A DNA stretch of 12,677 nt from the NCBI GenBank assembly GCA_027028225.1, contig JALVJP010000031.1:1-12677 (forward strand), in the 5' to 3' direction. Both the position numbers and the translations under genes were made by a program. Under the pieces are notes generated by a model. It was not told the DNA's origin and did no database searches. It was given only the letters and a program-made list of their open reading frames with translations. Numbering within the stretch: the first letter of the stretch is position 1; every line of letters begins with the position of its first letter. The stretch comes from Candidatus Parcubacteria bacterium. GTDB taxonomy: Bacteria > Patescibacteriota > Minisyncoccia > Phycocordibacterales > UBA1006. Positions 12,544-12,677 of the stretch are shown piece by piece.

Positions 12544-12677
12544 ATGACAAGTATAGATAAAATAGAAAAACTTCTCTCAAAGAAAAAGTGGAGGGTGTCA
12601 GAACTCTCTGATGAACTTGGGGTAAGTCGTCAGCTTGTTCATCGCTATCTCAAAAAATTTCTTAATGAGGGTAAAGT
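12544..12677 (+). CDS. Helix-turn-helix protein, N-terminal part (3' partial)
   Basis: Only 44 codons are in the window. They encode a compact winged helix-turn-helix: helix 1 (SIDKIEKLLSKKKW), helix 2 (RVSELSDELG), and a recognition helix (VSRQLVHRYLKKFLNEGK), a pattern seen in DeoR- and ArsR-like regulators. The start codon follows directly after an operator-like palindrome, which supports autoregulation. The missing C-terminal part decides the family. In my recollection some bacterial proteins join such a domain to a STAS-like or nucleotidyltransferase domain, but nothing here shows which applies. Confidence 0.75.
   Translation, partial: MTSIDKIEKLLSKKKWRVSELSDELGVSRQLVHRYLKKFLNEGK

Overview
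The window looks like part of a Patescibacteria (Candidate Phyla Radiation) chromosome, probably Parcubacteria-like. This is inferred, not proven. The grounds are: housekeeping genes (a UvrD/PcrA helicase, ksgA, nusA) standing alone among lineage-specific membrane and surface proteins; a secreted acidic protein with a peptidoglycan-binding domain, of the type proposed as S-layer protein in these bacteria; nusA without rimP or infB beside it; few Shine-Dalgarno sites; and several start codons only 7-9 nt behind a -10 box, implying leaderless mRNAs.

Layout. 3-854: C-terminal part of a UvrD/PcrA helicase. 893-1385: first island of palindromic repeats. 1388-2083 (minus strand): unrecognised protein, divergent from ksgA (2156-2950). 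2986-3380: two tiny membrane proteins overlapping by 4 nt, with their own promoter and a terminator that contains the second stop codon. 3424-4356: membrane-anchored protein with two thrombospondin type 3-like calcium motifs. 4489-5736: nusA, closed by a strong terminator. 5771-6392: second repeat island. 6529-8148: secreted protein with 34 cysteines. 8225-8490: third island. 8591-9409: putative DNA-binding protein with a C-terminal winged helix. 9442-9662: hairpin terminator and a 101-bp inverted-repeat element. 9784-10162: strong -10 box followed by a highly structured RNA or leader. 10198-12042: putative S-layer protein. 12130-12498: fourth island. 12506 to the end: operator-like palindrome, promoter and the first 44 codons of a helix-turn-helix protein.

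Genes mostly form single-gene transcription units, each with its own promoter and hairpin terminator. Most longer gaps hold short palindromic modules in both orientations. One class has ATTCC..GGAAT arms and in several copies matches ATTCCC-N8-GGGAAT, the Neisseria dRS3 consensus. A second is GC-rich hairpins of 13-19 bp whose inner arms differ between copies but still pair. A third is a 101-bp element with 17-bp terminal inverted repeats, present twice. Members of the first and third classes are framed by the same bases (GTC before, CCAG after).

The most promising unexplained items are the structured RNA ahead of the S-layer-like gene, the exchangeable palindromes in a fixed frame, and the four-half-site operator at the right end. 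No CRISPR array, tRNA, rRNA, transposase or complete defence system was seen.
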